7,786 bases of DNA from an uncultured Desulfovibrionaceae bacterium (GCA_949427775.1 CASQEL010000083.1:1-7786), one strand, 5' to 3'. Counted from the stretch's first letter, positions 1 to 5,802 are shown. The notes: generated by a model from the letters alone, not told the origin. Program-made: numbers and translations.

Positions 1-2
1 GG

Positions 3-26
3 GTGGGGCGGAGCCCCACATCTTTT
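3..26 (+). terminator. Intrinsic terminator of an upstream gene outside the window
   Basis: A perfect 7-bp GC-rich stem (GTGGGGC at 3-9, GCCCCAC at 13-19) closes a GGA triloop and is followed by ATCTTTT. This is the layout of a rho-independent terminator read on the plus strand. The gene it ends lies left of the window. The T-run is short, so efficiency may be moderate. Confidence 0.65.
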
Positions 27-304
27 GGAGCATTTCAACCGTGAACTGCTCTAATATTCTCAACAGAGCATCTTCGTTCGTGCGATTGCCCCGCTCCGAC
101 CTCCGCCGCAGCCCGCGCATTGCCGGGATGCCGGAAATCATATAGTCTGAAAAAAATGCGGTTCGTTCCGGTGCGCTTTCCCGCGCGGCGCGGACGGAGC
201 ATTTCCCCAGGCGCTCCCGCTGACGCGAAATGTTCCGGCGAAGGCGAACCGCGCGGCAGGGATCGACCGGCGTGCCGGTTCTCAAACGCTCAAGGGAGAA
301 GGCC
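27..304. other. Non-coding leader region upstream of cutA
   Basis: I see no convincing gene in this 278-nt stretch. Short open frames exist, but none has protein-like composition. It holds a small inverted repeat (TGCTCT at 47-52 with AGAGCA at 65-70), a possible promoter near 120-146, and the cutA ribosome-binding site (GGGAG at 294-298, 6 nt before the ATG). Confidence 0.5.
120..146 (+). promoter_or_regulatory. Possible sigma-70-type promoter for cutA
   Basis: TTGCCG (120-125) and TATAGT (141-146) resemble -35 and -10 hexamers, but they are only 15 nt apart, which is shorter than usual. The -10 element lies in the most AT-rich part of the leader. Transcription from here would give a leader of roughly 150 nt before cutA. 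This is a weak call from motif resemblance only. Confidence 0.25.
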
Positions 305-625
305 ATGGCCCTTATGGTATATATGACCATGTCCGACGCAGAGGAAGCCCGCCGTATCGGCGCCGCGCTGGTGGAACGGCGGCTTGCCGCCTGCGTCAAC
401 ATTCTCCCCCCCATACAGTCGATCTACTGGTGGGAAAACGCCGTGCAGCAGGCGGAAGAAGTGGCCTGCATCGCCAAAACGGAAGAGGATCGTTTTGAAG
501 CGCTGTGCGCCGCCGTCCGCGGCATGCACAGTTACAAAACCCCCTGCATCGTCGCCCTGCCCCTGGCGGCGGGAGAGCGGGATTTTCTGGCCTGGCTGCG
601 CGAATCCACGCGCCCCGGGGACTGA
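305..625 (+). CDS. cutA: CutA-family divalent-cation tolerance protein
   Basis: This encodes a 106-residue protein matching the CutA1 family, small cytosolic proteins that form tight ferredoxin-like trimers. They were linked genetically to copper tolerance in E. coli, but their biochemical role is still unclear. Visible hallmarks are the ACVNILPPIQSIYWWE segment (residues 29-44), AKT at 57-59, and HSYKTPCIVALP near 75-86, in the family's usual order. The length is typical for the family. I chose the ATG at 305 because GGGAG sits 6 nt upstream and because an in-frame ATG at 230 would add 25 Arg-rich residues foreign to the family. The gene appears to stand alone: a 233-nt gap with hairpins follows before the kinase. 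The family call is firm; the physiological function is not. Confidence 0.92.
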   Translation: MALMVYMTMSDAEEARRIGAALVERRLAACVNILPPIQSIYWWENAVQQAEEVACIAKTEEDRFEALCAAVRGMHSYKTPCIVALPLAAGERDFLAWLRESTRPGD

Positions 626-706
626 GCCGCTTTTCGCCTCAGCGGGGCGGCAAGGATGGACGGAACATGCCGCGAAACGCAACAGTAATTTGGGGGCATG
701 TTGTTT

Positions 707-712
707 TACAAT
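707..712 (+). promoter_or_regulatory. -10-like hexamer upstream of the PfkB kinase
   Basis: TACAAT at 707-712 matches the -10 consensus at 5 of 6 positions and lies in a short AT-rich patch within GC-rich DNA. No good -35 hexamer sits 16-18 nt upstream. If it is used, transcription would start near 719, exactly where the GC hairpin (719-741) begins, leaving a leader of about 140 nt before the kinase. Confidence 0.25.
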
Positions 713-718
713 GCTCCG

Positions 719-741
719 GCGGGGCGGGTATTGCGCCCCGC
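719..741 (+). repeat. 8-bp GC hairpin between cutA and the kinase
   Basis: GCGGGGCG (719-726) and CGCCCCGC (734-741) form a perfect 8-bp stem with a 7-nt loop. No T-run follows, so it is not a classical intrinsic terminator for cutA. It could instead be the 5' structure of a kinase transcript starting just after TACAAT at 707-712. Its role is inferred. Confidence 0.5.
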
Positions 742-746
742 TCGCA

Positions 747-779
747 CCGTCGGACGCTGTTCTGCGATCCGTCGGACGG
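747..779. promoter_or_regulatory. Two tandem palindromic boxes, possible operator
   Basis: CCGTCGGACG occurs at 747-756 and again at 769-778, with starts 22 bp apart, about two helical turns. Each copy contains the odd palindrome CGTC-G-GACG; the second extends to CCGTC-G-GACGG (769-779). Repetition in phase on the same DNA face is what a dimeric regulator site would show. The boxes lie 80-110 nt upstream of the kinase start. No cognate regulator is visible. Confidence 0.35.
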
Positions 780-858
780 ATGAATGCAAAGCGCGCCGTG
801 CGGACATCGAGAGCAACGCAAGCGTCAATAGAATGATTTGCCCGACAAGGAGCAGCAT

Positions 859-1800
859 ATGTCGATTTATATTTCCGGTTCCGTGGCCTACGACCGCATC
901 ATGACTTTCCCTGGAAAATTCCAGGATCATATCCTCCCGGAAAAACTGCACATCATCAATGTCAGTTTCATGGTGGAACGCATGGAGGAAAAGCGCGGCG
1001 GCTGCGCCGGCAATATCGCCTACACGCTGGCCCTGCTCGGGGAACAACCGCTGATTCTCGCCGCCGTCGGCAAGGATTTCACGGCCTATGCCGAATTTCT
1101 CACCGGCATGGGGTTGCCGCTGGAAGGCATCCGCCAGGAAAACGATCAATTCACGGCTCTCTGTTACATCACCACGGATCTGCACAGCAACCAGATCACC
1201 GGGTTCTATCCCGGCGCCATGACCCTGCCCTGCAACTACGACTTTTCCCGTCTTGCGCCCGCGGAAGACATCGCCATCGTCTCGCCCGGCAACCTCGACG
1301 ACATGCGCTCCCTGCCCCGTTACTACCGGGAACACGGCGTGCGGTACATCTACGATCCCGGCCAGCAGTTGCCGGTGCTCACCGGAGACGAACTGCTGGA
1401 CGCCATCAGCGGCTCCTTCGCCCTGACCACCAACGACTACGAGCTGAACATGATCTGCAAGGCCACGGGCAAAACCAAGGCCGAAATCCAGTCCCGCACC
1501 CAATGGCTCGTCACTACCTACGGCGAAAAGGGTTCCTCGGTCAGCGGCCGGAGTCTGACCACCGTTCCCGCGGTGCAGCCCGACCGCATCGTGGACCCCA
1601 CCGGCGCGGGCGACGCGCACCGGGCGGGCATCCTCAAGGGACTCCAAGCCGGGCTCAGCATGCCGGAAGCCGTGTGCGTGGGCTCCACCTGCGCCAGTTT
1701 CGCGCTGGAGGAATACGGCACGCAGCAGCATACCTTTGACAAAGCGGCCTTCCGCGCCCGCCACGAAAGCGTTTTCGGCCCGCTGCAAATCGATTGGTAA
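859..1800 (+). CDS. PfkB-family carbohydrate/nucleoside kinase (adenosine kinase-like)
   Basis: This 313-residue cytosolic protein belongs to the PfkB/ribokinase superfamily, which transfers phosphate from ATP to a sugar or nucleoside hydroxyl. The N-terminus (YISGSVAYDRI, residues 4-14) is the first Rossmann strand and substrate loop. GGCAGN at 47-52 matches PfkB signature 1. DPGQQLP (166-172), NDYE (192-195) and TTYGEKGS (219-226) are typical downstream blocks. DPTGAGD (246-252) is signature 2 with catalytic Asp252 and the anion hole. The family often has Phe or Tyr two residues after this Asp; here it is His254. The ATG at 859 is chosen over the TTG at 838 because AAGGAG (847-852) lies 6 nt before it. 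The overall look is that of the nucleoside-kinase-like branch of the superfamily, but the substrate cannot be read from the sequence; adenosine, another nucleoside, or a sugar are all possible. Confidence 0.87.
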   Translation: MSIYISGSVAYDRIMTFPGKFQDHILPEKLHIINVSFMVERMEEKRGGCAGNIAYTLALLGEQPLILAAVGKDFTAYAEFLTGMGLPLEGIRQENDQFTALCYITTDLHSNQITGFYPGAMTLPCNYDFSRLAPAEDIAIVSPGNLDDMRSLPRYYREHGVRYIYDPGQQLPVLTGDELLDAISGSFALTTNDYELNMICKATGKTKAEIQSRTQWLVTTYGEKGSSVSGRSLTTVPAVQPDRIVDPTGAGDAHRAGILKGLQAGLSMPEAVCVGSTCASFALEEYGTQQHTFDKAAFRARHESVFGPLQIDW

Positions 1801-1811
1801 TGCAAACGCCG

Positions 1812-1849
1812 GGCGGCGGAATGCTCTTTCCGCGAAAGATTCCGCCGCC
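1812..1849. terminator. Strong hairpin between convergent genes, possible bidirectional terminator
   Basis: GGCGGCGGAAT (1812-1822) pairs perfectly with ATTCCGCCGCC (1839-1849). After a 3-nt bulge, an inner CTTTC/GAAAG stem (1826-1830, 1834-1838) closes a CGC loop. It sits in the 65 nt between the ends of the converging kinase and regulator genes. Neither flank has a real T-run, so it is a weak intrinsic terminator by rule; it may cooperate with Rho or protect both 3' ends. Confidence 0.5.
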
Positions 1850-1865
1850 GTTCCGGCGCGTCCGT

Positions 1866-3815
1866 TCACTGCATCTTGAGCTTCCGCCACAGGGTGTTCG
1901 TGCTGATGCCCAGCAAGGCGGCCGCCTGCATGCGGTTGTTCCCGGTCTGCTCCAGCGTCCGGCGAATGATCTCCCGTTCGCGCCGTTCCAGTTGCGCTTT
2001 CAGCGATCGACCGTCCGGCTCCGGCTCGCCGTCCGTTACCGTCTCCCCATCCCTGTCCGCCCCAACGAACGGGGATGAGGGCGCCCGGCCGGTCGCCGGC
2101 GGCAACGAGGCGACACGCAACTCTTCCAGCAATTCTTCCAGCAGATCGTCCTCCGGCTCCGATCCGGACAACAACAGCGCATAGCGCCGCACCAGGGCAT
2201 CCAGTTCCCGGATGTTGCCGGGCCAGTCGTAATTTTTGAGCAGCGCCAGCCCCCGCGCCGAAAAACAGCGCGGCGGCAGAGCGTGGCGACGCAGCAGCGT
2301 GGACGTCAGGGCGGGAATATCCTCCCGCCGTTCCCTGAGCGGCGGCATGTGCAGGCACAACGTCGTCAGGCGATAGTACAGATCCGCCCTGAAACGCCCT
2401 TCCCGCACCTCCTGCGCCAGATTTTTCCAGGAAGAGCTGAGAATCCGAACATTGACCGGTATGACCCTGTCTCCCCCCACGCGCATGATTTCCCGCGCCT
2501 CCAGCACCCGCAGCAGACGTACCTGAAGCAGCGGCGAAATGTCGCCGATTTCATCAAGAAAAATCGTCCCTTCCTGGGCCAGCACAAAAAGCCCGTCCTT
2601 GCCGCCGCGCCGCGCTCCCGTGAACGCTCCTTCCGCATAGCCGAAAAGTTCGCTTTCCAGCAGCGATTCAGGCAGCGCCGCGCAGTTGATCGCCACAAAC
2701 GGCTGGGAACGCCGCGCTCCGGCCAGGTGCAGGGCATGGGCCAGCAGTTCCTTGCCGGTTCCTGTTTCCCCCTGGATCAGCACTGCCGCTTCCGTTTCCG
2801 CAAAGCGGGCGGCCCTGGCCCGCAACAGCGTCATGCTTCGACTGTTCCCCACCAGATCTTCCAGACTGTACCGGGCGGCGAAACCCCGGCGGCGCAGGCG
2901 TTCCTTGAGCTTGCGGTCGATGTTGCGGATATCCGACGACAAGCGGAAGGCCGTGACCACGCCCTCCATATCTCCCTGGACCACGACCGGCCGGGCATTG
3001 ATGATGAATTCCTGCCCGCCCACCTGACGCACGCTGTCCTCCCTGGTTTCGGCGCTTCTGAGCACCTGGGGAACATCCATGGCCCGCAACAGCGCCGCGG
3101 CGTCCGTGCGTTCCGGGTCCGCGCCCAGCAGATGCACGGCCTGACGATTGCAGGTCACCACGCGTCCCTGCTGATCGACCCCGATGATGCCCTCGTGCAG
3201 GGAATCCAGAATGCCCCGCAGCCAGGCGGCCTCCTGTTGTTCGCGGCGCTGCGAGAGCACAATGTTGACGGCTTCCTCCAGAGCCCGCTGGATGACCTCG
3301 ACGCCGGGCGTCACCACCACGGCGGGACAGCCGCAGGTCGCGGCGATTTCGCCGCAGATGCCGCCTCCCACGATGCACTGCGCGCCCGCCTCCACCGCGC
3401 GACGGATGCCCTGCCGCAACTCCCGCGTGGAGAAAAAACGCACGATATCCAGACGTATGCCCAAGAGATCGGCCAGCATGCCCATACCGTCGGGCGGCGT
3501 GTCATAGCAGGTCAGGGCGATATGCTCGCCCTGCTCTCGCGCTTTCCGCAACGCGCGCAGCACGTCCAGATGACTGCGGGCGATGGTGATGACCGGCCGC
3601 TTGAGACGTTGGCGCAACAGTTTGCCCGTCCCCCCGCCCCCGAGGATGACTTCCGTGCCCGTATCCAGCAGTTGCCGGGCCACGGGTACGGCTTTTTCCA
3701 TGGTCGCCAGCCGGATTTCCACCCGCAGACCCTGCCGGGCCGCGTATTCGCGCACCACTTCAGCGATGGTATTGGAATTGGAAACGAACGCCAGCCGGTA
3801 TGCCTGAGAGGCCAT
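1866..3815 (-). CDS. PrpR-type sigma-54-dependent transcriptional activator
   Basis: This 649-residue activator works with RNA polymerase holding sigma-54. Residues about 5-185 match PrpR_N, the effector domain of propionate regulator PrpR. Residues about 198-292 look like a PAS domain (GILDSLHEGIIGVDQQGRVV). The AAA+ domain starts with LEDLVGNS (318-325) and carries Walker A GETGTGKE (349-356), the sigma-54 loop GAFTGA (396-401), Walker B TIFLDE (417-422), arginine-finger region FRADLYYRL (475-483) and WPGNIREL (531-538). An acidic linker leads to a Fis-type helix-turn-helix (about 626-649). At sensor I, where the family usually has Asn or His, the sequence reads SSSWKNL, with Trp463. The ATG at 3815 has a weak AAGG 11 nt upstream. 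It lies 107 nt after the symporter gene and probably controls this cluster; the ligand is unknown. Confidence 0.9.
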   Translation of the reverse strand: MASQAYRLAFVSNSNTIAEVVREYAARQGLRVEIRLATMEKAVPVARQLLDTGTEVILGGGGTGKLLRQRLKRPVITIARSHLDVLRALRKAREQGEHIALTCYDTPPDGMGMLADLLGIRLDIVRFFSTRELRQGIRRAVEAGAQCIVGGGICGEIAATCGCPAVVVTPGVEVIQRALEEAVNIVLSQRREQQEAAWLRGILDSLHEGIIGVDQQGRVVTCNRQAVHLLGADPERTDAAALLRAMDVPQVLRSAETREDSVRQVGGQEFIINARPVVVQGDMEGVVTAFRLSSDIRNIDRKLKERLRRRGFAARYSLEDLVGNSRSMTLLRARAARFAETEAAVLIQGETGTGKELLAHALHLAGARRSQPFVAINCAALPESLLESELFGYAEGAFTGARRGGKDGLFVLAQEGTIFLDEIGDISPLLQVRLLRVLEAREIMRVGGDRVIPVNVRILSSSWKNLAQEVREGRFRADLYYRLTTLCLHMPPLRERREDIPALTSTLLRRHALPPRCFSARGLALLKNYDWPGNIRELDALVRRYALLLSGSEPEDDLLEELLEELRVASLPPATGRAPSSPFVGADRDGETVTDGEPEPDGRSLKAQLERREREIIRRTLEQTGNNRMQAAALLGISTNTLWRKLKMQ

Positions 3816-3839
3816 GATCCGCACCGCCTTACGGGTATG

Positions 3840-3877
3840 GCGCAGGGGAACGCCTCCGGCAAGACATTCCCCCGCGC
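3840..3877 (-). repeat. Inverted repeat in the leader of the regulator gene
   Basis: GCGC-A-GGGGAA (3840-3850) pairs with TTCCCC-C-GCGC (3867-3877), giving 10 bp with one mismatch and a 16-nt loop. It lies 25-62 nt upstream of the regulator ATG. The minus strand here also reads GG-N10-TTGC-like spacing (GGGGGAATGTCTTGCC), which loosely resembles a -24/-12 sigma-54 promoter, although the -24 half is poor. It could be an autoregulatory site or an mRNA leader structure. Confidence 0.35.
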
Positions 3878-3900
3878 CGCTGTTGTTTTTTTCCGTCCTC

Positions 3901-3917
3901 CGGGCGGAACGCGCCCG
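3901..3917 (-). repeat. 6-bp GC hairpin just after the symporter gene
   Basis: CGGGCG (3901-3906) and CGCCCG (3912-3917) form a perfect stem with a GAACG loop, 5 nt past the symporter stop codon. On the minus strand it is followed by an A-rich rather than T-rich run, so it is unlikely to terminate by itself. Read-through into the regulator gene is therefore possible. Confidence 0.35.
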
Positions 3918-3922
3918 CCGCT

Positions 3923-5419
3923 CTATACCGGGGGCATGATGTAGAATCCCGATCGGAAGACGACGATGGCCAGCCAGAAGTACACGATGGTCACACCCAC
4001 GGAAACCGCCGCGGCTCCCATTCCCCAGACGAACATGGTGCGCAGGTTGGCTCCGTACCCGGCCACGATGCCCTGAGCGCCCGTGGCGGAAGCCACGGCA
4101 TAGCTCCAGCTGATGGCCGAGCCCGTGACCCACACCCAGGCCACCGCGCCGAACTCCAGTCCCTGCCAGTGATTCATGGCTTCCAGGGCCAGCGGCACCA
4201 TGACGCCCGCGGCGGCGGTGTCGCTGGTCACCTGCGACAGGAGGTTGGGAATGACGCTCCAGACCACGATGGAAAGCGTGTCGCTGATGCCCATGAAGTG
4301 GGTGATCCACTGCCCGAACACCGCGCCCGCGCCCGTGCCGGAAAGCACCTTGCTCAGGGCCACGGAAGCGGGCCACATGAACAAAATGGTCACGGGAAAA
4401 TAGTTGCGCAAGGTCGCCGGCGAAATAATGTTTTCCCCTTTGACCGCTCTGGAGGGCCAGAAAAAGAGAAGCATGGGAATCAGACAGAACATCTGCGTCG
4501 GCTTCAGCCAGGCCCACATGGGGCCTTTGGTGTACGGAGCGTAGGCGGGCTGCACCACTGCCAGGAAAATGGCCAGGACAAAACCGTACAGGGAAACCTT
4601 CTCCTCATAGGTCATGGGGCCCAGCTTTTCCAGTTCCTGCCGATAAAACTCCCTGGTCCCGCTGAAGGATTCCACGTCCGTCTTCATGAAATACATGAGC
4701 ACGGCCACCCCCGCCGTCACACACAGAGACACGGGCAGCATGCGCAGGGTCCAGTCGATGAAAAATATGTCGTGGCCGAGATATTTGTTGAGCAGGCCGT
4801 ACGTGACCACGGACTGCCCTCCGCCCAAGGGTGTGGCCATGCCTCCCACGGAAGCCCCCCAGGCCACGGCGATCAGAATGTTTGAGGCCGCCCTGGAGTT
4901 CCAGCGTTCCTCATTGGTGGAATACCCCGCGTAGAGCAGCGAAGCCACGGCCACGGGCGCGAACATGGCGGCCACAGTGGTGTTGCCCACCACAAAACTG
5001 GTGACGGCGCAAAGCACGAACCACCCCGCCGTTTGGGCGCGGACATTGCCGCTGACGCGCATCAGAAACTGCAGCGCCAGTCTCCGGGCGAATCCCCAGC
5101 GCACCCAGGCCGCGGTAATGGCCGTCGCGCCGAAAATCAGGGCCGCCTCCCGGTGTACATAGGCCCCCAGCACTTTTTCCAGCGGCATGTATTGATAAAT
5201 GCAGGCCACGAATATGGGAACGAGACAGGTCACCTTGATGTCCACCACCGCCGTCACCCACCACCAGACCATCCAGAACAGGATGCCGAAACCGATTCTG
5301 GCGTTGAACGGTCCGAAAGCGGGAACGGCGAGGCACAGGACCAGCAGCGCGGGACCGGCCAAAACAATGCCCCACTCTTTTGCCGTATAGCCACGGAAAG
5401 CGGAAGTTGCGTCTGCCAC
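3923..5419 (-). CDS. DASS/SLC13-family anion:sodium symporter
   Basis: This 498-residue inner-membrane protein is very hydrophobic, with roughly 11-13 membrane segments, and resembles divalent-anion:Na+ symporters that carry dicarboxylates, sulfate or related anions. It shows the pseudo-twofold arrangement of the family: an N-terminal half with TSFVVGNTTVAAMFAP (140-155) and a C-terminal half with QVTSDTAAAGVMVP (396-409), which stand where DASS proteins carry SNT substrate/sodium motifs. GGMATPLGGGQS (192-203) matches the GG-x-x-TP-x-G loop but lacks the usual PPN ending. Both SNT motifs are changed, to GNT (145-147) and SDT (399-401). The start is GTG at 5419: AAAGGAG lies 7 nt upstream and the next Met is residue 50. 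It may import or exchange an anion used by the sulfotransferase next door. The exact substrate is unknown. Confidence 0.85.
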   Translation of the reverse strand: MADATSAFRGYTAKEWGIVLAGPALLVLCLAVPAFGPFNARIGFGILFWMVWWWVTAVVDIKVTCLVPIFVACIYQYMPLEKVLGAYVHREAALIFGATAITAAWVRWGFARRLALQFLMRVSGNVRAQTAGWFVLCAVTSFVVGNTTVAAMFAPVAVASLLYAGYSTNEERWNSRAASNILIAVAWGASVGGMATPLGGGQSVVTYGLLNKYLGHDIFFIDWTLRMLPVSLCVTAGVAVLMYFMKTDVESFSGTREFYRQELEKLGPMTYEEKVSLYGFVLAIFLAVVQPAYAPYTKGPMWAWLKPTQMFCLIPMLLFFWPSRAVKGENIISPATLRNYFPVTILFMWPASVALSKVLSGTGAGAVFGQWITHFMGISDTLSIVVWSVIPNLLSQVTSDTAAAGVMVPLALEAMNHWQGLEFGAVAWVWVTGSAISWSYAVASATGAQGIVAGYGANLRTMFVWGMGAAAVSVGVTIVYFWLAIVVFRSGFYIMPPV

Positions 5420-5426
5420 GGTATTG

Positions 5427-5447
5427 CTCCTTTGGCTTGTCCAAGCC
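5427..5447 (-). promoter_or_regulatory. Symporter ribosome-binding site with abutting hairpin
   Basis: On the minus strand AAAGGAG (5433-5427) lies 7 nt before the GTG start, and this decides that start. Directly upstream, GGCTT and AAGCC (5447-5434) form a 5-bp stem with a 4-nt loop that ends exactly where the SD begins. A strong SD next to a hairpin and a GTG codon suggests translation may be tuned. Confidence 0.5.
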
Positions 5448-5531
5448 GGGGTCAGCCCTCATGAAAACGCCGTCCGCGAAAAGCCGAATTTTTTCGACCG
5501 GCAAGGCGCAAGGCACACATTGGGCGAAGCT

Positions 5532-5543
5532 GTATTGAAATAC
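5532..5543. promoter_or_regulatory. AT-rich palindrome upstream of the symporter
   Basis: GTATT-GA-AATAC is a 12-bp inverted repeat with a 2-bp centre, lying about 115 nt upstream of the GTG start. It falls in the most AT-rich part of the intergenic region and downstream of the terminator-like hairpin, where a symporter promoter or operator would be expected. This is a weak call from position and symmetry only. Confidence 0.25.
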
Positions 5544-5581
5544 CGCAAGATCAATGTTACCCTTGCAACGCCGCGGGACGG

Positions 5582-5602
5582 AAAAAGGCGGCTTTGCAGC
5601 CG
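5582..5602 (-). terminator. Terminator-like hairpin with GCAA tetraloop, minus strand
   Basis: On the minus strand CGGCT-GCAA-AGCCG-CC-TTTTT forms a 5-bp GC-rich stem closed by a GNRA-type GCAA loop and followed by five T. It lies about 200 nt after the sulfotransferase stop and 163 nt before the symporter start. The stem is short, so strength may be moderate. Just upstream, GCAGCC (5621-5616) can pair with GGCTGC (5601-5596) and would disrupt it, as in an attenuator. Confidence 0.45.
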
Positions 5603-5672
5603 GTGGGTTGCTGAGGGCTGCCCCCCTGAGTGTATCACACCGGAAACCGATATGCGCCCTGTATTGCCGCCT

Positions 5673-5698
5673 CGCCGCGCGGCGCTTGTTGCGCGGCG
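5673..5698. repeat. 8-bp GC inverted repeat
   Basis: CGCCGCGC (5673-5680) and GCGCGGCG (5691-5698) pair perfectly around a 10-nt spacer. On the plus strand CTTTT follows shortly after (5701-5705), giving a terminator-like look in that direction, but no plus-strand gene precedes it. It is probably part of the structured leader between the two minus-strand genes. Confidence 0.4.
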
Positions 5699-5732
5699 GG
5701 CTTTTGCCGAAAAGCATCCGGGGATTCCGGCA

Positions 5733-5766
5733 GCGAGGGCAAGACACTGCCATGTTTTGCCCTCGC
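5733..5766 (-). repeat. 14-bp hairpin downstream of the sulfotransferase gene
   Basis: GCGAGGGCAA (5733-5742) pairs perfectly with TTGCCCTCGC (5757-5766). The stem extends inward by four further pairs (one G.T wobble) to leave a 6-nt loop. It begins 37 nt after the sulfotransferase stop. No T-run follows on either strand. It most likely protects the 3' end of the TauE-sulfotransferase mRNA or is a processing or Rho-related structure; it is the strongest hairpin in this gap. Confidence 0.5.
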
Positions 5767-5802
5767 GCAGACCGCGGGCCGCAGGGTCGGCCCGACCGCG
5801 TT

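Larger units (their letters stand above)
5420..5802 (-). other. 383-nt structured intergenic region, sulfotransferase to symporter
   Basis: I find no gene in this region. Reading the minus strand it holds, in order: overlapping hairpins directly after the sulfotransferase stop (5775-5797), a 14-bp hairpin (5766-5733), a small CCGG/CCGG stem (5730-5718), an 8-bp GC stem (5698-5673), a terminator-like hairpin (5602-5582), an AT-rich palindrome (5543-5532), and the symporter SD. It probably separates expression of the two halves of the cluster and should hold a symporter promoter, but I cannot point to convincing -35/-10 hexamers. Confidence 0.5.

Noticed and set aside
230..304. Earlier ATG for CutA adding 25 residues
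   Set aside because: The added residues are Arg-rich and unlike the family, and the ATG at 305 has a well-spaced SD.
829..834. TAGAAT as a -10 box just before the kinase
   Set aside because: There is no matching -35 element, and the transcript would start within a few bases of the SD.
706..2358. Long open frame of 550 codons on the minus strand, antisense to the kinase
   Set aside because: Its translation is rich in Ala, Gly, Arg and His with no recognisable domain, and it opposes a gene with clear PfkB motifs. It is a by-product of high GC at third codon positions.
2283..3944. Long open frame of 553 codons on the plus strand, antisense to the regulator
   Set aside because: Low-complexity Arg/Gln/His-rich translation lying opposite an intact sigma-54 activator; no start signal of quality and no domain.
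3816..4517. Upstream extension of the regulator reading frame through the symporter gene
   Set aside because: The extension overlaps conserved symporter sequence in another frame and is compositionally unlike protein; PrpR_N begins right after the ATG at 3815.
5560..5770. Known riboswitch (cobalamin, SAM, SAH, TPP, cyclic di-GMP type) in the structured gap
   Set aside because: I compared the minus strand with the conserved core segments of these classes from memory and found no convincing match, only generic GC hairpins. A covariance-model search would settle it.
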